Source of the DNA: Thermotogaceae bacterium
GTDB lineage: Bacteria > Thermotogota > Thermotogae > B21-G9 > HyVt-16
DNA: 6,295 nt
Assembly (NCBI GenBank): GCA_011043375.1
Contig: DQYP01000017.1
Location: 1 to 6,295 of the forward strand
Direction: 5' to 3'
Part shown: positions 4,804-6,295 of the stretch, piece after piece
Numbering within the stretch: the stretch's first letter is position 1
Layout of the letters: each line of letters opens with the position of its first letter
Made by a program: the position numbers and the translations under genes
The notes under the pieces: model-generated
Told to the model about the DNA's origin: nothing
What the model saw: the letters and a program-made list of their open reading frames with translations, nothing else
Databases searched by the model: none

Positions 4804-6295
4804 TCACTGGATTAAAAGGGACTCCAAGAAATTCTTCCAGGATGTATCTTTGTAAAATTCGAGTTCTAACATATCATCCAGTCTTTGTTGATAAGTATCC
4901 AGATTGTTTGGTAAAAATAGACCTAATCCAGTATTCCAAAAATATGATGTGTACATTCTTTTGTATACAATGAAATCCTCGAAAACAACATTCAAAAGGT
5001 TGTTCCTGATATCCAAAAGGTTTAGATCATCCACATTCTTACAGAGGACATTTAAAAAATCGAGAATGTCTATCATTTGCATACAATCTTGGCAAGAATA
5101 ATATTGTAAAAGTTGAGGATAATATTCATTTATTATACTTGATCTCAAATTTTCATCCATGCTCATTGATTCTGTCAGCTCGTTCGATAACTTCGATATT
5201 TCGTATGCAATGTCTTGAATCTTTGAAAGATCGTATGCCCCCAAAGACAATTCGCCCGTGTATCCCAACCATTCGTAGAATTCGAAATAGCTATCAATGA
5301 TATCCCTGGCAAGATCGTAAATTCCCGAATCATGATTTAAAGCGGACAAAAATGTGTAATCCCATCCAAAAGCAGGTTCAGTAAAAGCCGACGCAACAAA
5401 ATATTTTGCACAATTTCTAAGTTCATACGCTATTTCTATTGTCCCCATATTACAAGCATCAAATCCTATAAAATCCAAGGTTCTTCCATATTCGCTGTTC
5501 ACGTATTCAAGAGCTCCTCCTATCTCTTTAGTGGTTAACGCATCTTGCTTTGTGAAATCATAACCAACAGCGAGGTTAAAATTCGAATCGTCCACCCATG
5601 AATTACCATGATTCCATATTATCAGGCCGCTTTTTTCCATATTAAAAGCGTAGAAATCTTCCAAAATTTCTTTTAGAAATTCTAAACTTCCGGAATTAAT
5701 ATCCATCCCAAAAGTCTTAATTTCCTTGAACTCACCATTTTCGTCCAAAAGCATCAAAGAATCATTACCATTAGAATTCGAATATTTATCGTGCATCACC
5801 ATTATGAAGACATCCGGATTTTGGGTTCTCATTTCTTCCAAATCGAGATAAGAGTAGGGTTCTAAGTCGTTATCAGCAGCTAACCAGATCAAAAATCCCC
5901 AAGTAACCCCTCCAACATTCACAGAAAACTCCACGGGCATCGATGTGATATCAGCAATGTTTAACAATCTGAATTTATAAATACCAGCCGTTTTTGGAAG
6001 AATTGAAAAGGTTATATTCCCCATTTCATCTGTTTGAAAAATTTTCTGACCAGTTAGAGCATCGGAAACTTCCTTCCATTCATTTTGGGTTTCATCGAAG
6101 AGTTCCACCTTTACGGGAACATCACTAACCGATTGATTCAAAGGATTTAAATATCTCAAAGTGATGTAAGATATCTTTCCCACATTTCCTACAACATCTA
6201 TTCCTAAAATCTTATAATTTCCAAGTTTGGCGCATGAAGTTAAAAATACGATCATAACAAGAATCAAAGCCAAGAGGAACATATGAACTTTTTTC
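4804..6295 (-). CDS. Clostripain-family (C11) cysteine protease lipoprotein with Ig-like domain; 5' end probably outside the window
   Basis: A secreted, lipid-anchored cysteine peptidase. Counting from ATG 6282 (492 residues to the stop), a hydrophobic segment leads to the lipobox LTSC with the lipidated cysteine at 17. Residues about 24-122 look like a beta-rich Ig-like or macroglobulin-like domain. The C11 peptidase domain begins at WGFLIWLAADNDLEPY (128-143) and runs to the end. The catalytic pair is His225 (IIWNHGNSW) and Cys277 (GFDACNMG). Asp275, two residues before the cysteine, matches the position linked in the C11 family to binding Arg/Lys at S1, so trypsin-like specificity is likely. 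SAFTEPAFGWDYTFL and GLGLFLPNN are further family blocks. The frame stays open to the right edge: codons before ATG 6282 read Lys-Lys-Val-His, a typical charged n-region, and no ribosome binding site precedes that ATG. The true start is therefore probably at or just beyond 6295. The substrate is unknown, and the gene is separated from the sugar operon by its own promoter region. Confidence 0.9.
   Translation of the reverse strand, partial: KKVHMFLLALILVMIVFLTSCAKLGNYKILGIDVVGNVGKISYITLRYLNPLNQSVSDVPVKVELFDETQNEWKEVSDALTGQKIFQTDEMGNITFSILPKTAGIYKFRLLNIADITSMPVEFSVNVGGVTWGFLIWLAADNDLEPYSYLDLEEMRTQNPDVFIMVMHDKYSNSNGNDSLMLLDENGEFKEIKTFGMDINSGSLEFLKEILEDFYAFNMEKSGLIIWNHGNSWVDDSNFNLAVGYDFTKQDALTTKEIGGALEYVNSEYGRTLDFIGFDACNMGTIEIAYELRNCAKYFVASAFTEPAFGWDYTFLSALNHDSGIYDLARDIIDSYFEFYEWLGYTGELSLGAYDLSKIQDIAYEISKLSNELTESMSMDENLRSSIINEYYPQLLQYYSCQDCMQMIDILDFLNVLCKNVDDLNLLDIRNNLLNVVFEDFIVYKRMYTSYFWNTGLGLFLPNNLDTYQQRLDDMLELEFYKDTSWKNFLESLLIQ

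Noticed and set aside
1..6295. CRISPR array, tRNA, rRNA, insertion sequence or attachment site
   Set aside because: I found no spaced direct repeats, tRNA-like cloverleaf, transposase motif or terminal inverted repeats; the window is nearly filled by coding sequence.

Overview
The window is a compact, A+T-rich stretch of bacterial DNA (roughly 35-40% G+C by eye). Every credible gene lies on the minus strand, so transcription runs from right to left. Most genes are preceded by a strong AAAGGAG- or GGAGG-type ribosome binding site. Gene style, base composition and protein sequences fit a low-GC bacterium of the Thermotogota type (Pseudothermotoga/Thermotoga-like) or a low-GC Firmicute. I favour Thermotogota, but this is an impression from protein style and not a proven assignment.

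Layout in transcription order. (1) 6295-4804: a lipoprotein cysteine protease of the clostripain (C11) family with an N-terminal Ig-like domain; its true start probably lies just beyond the right edge. (2) 4803-4652: a 152-bp intergenic region. It holds a near-consensus extended -10 promoter pointing left, a perfect 15-bp palindrome over the -35 box, and a second related palindrome over the predicted transcription start. (3) 4651-3971: a winged-helix DNA-binding protein fused to a Rossmann domain of the kind found in nucleotide-sugar enzymes. (4) 3965/3974-2781: a DegT-family sugar aminotransferase (WbpE-like). (5) 2766-1459: a UDP-N-acetylglucosamine 6-dehydrogenase (WbpA-like). (6) 1440-352: a Gfo/Idh/MocA sugar dehydrogenase (WbpB/WlbA-like). 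(7) 336-1: the first 112 codons of an unrecognised protein that runs off the left edge, possibly with its own internal promoter.

Genes 3-6 overlap or are separated by only 14-18 bases, with no visible terminator, and read as one operon. Together the three enzymes match the known WbpA-WbpB-WbpE route: UDP-GlcNAc is oxidised at C6 to UDP-GlcNAcA, oxidised at C3 to the 3-keto sugar, then aminated to UDP-2-acetamido-3-amino-2,3-dideoxy-glucuronic acid, a precursor of surface polysaccharide. The usual next enzymes (the WbpD acetyltransferase and WbpI epimerase) and all glycosyltransferases are absent from the window.

The most interesting part is the control module. A one-component regulator whose effector domain resembles a nucleotide-sugar-binding or NAD-binding Rossmann fold heads the operon, and its own promoter carries two palindromes with related half-sites. 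This suggests, without proving it, an autoregulated switch that senses a pathway nucleotide sugar or the redox cofactor.
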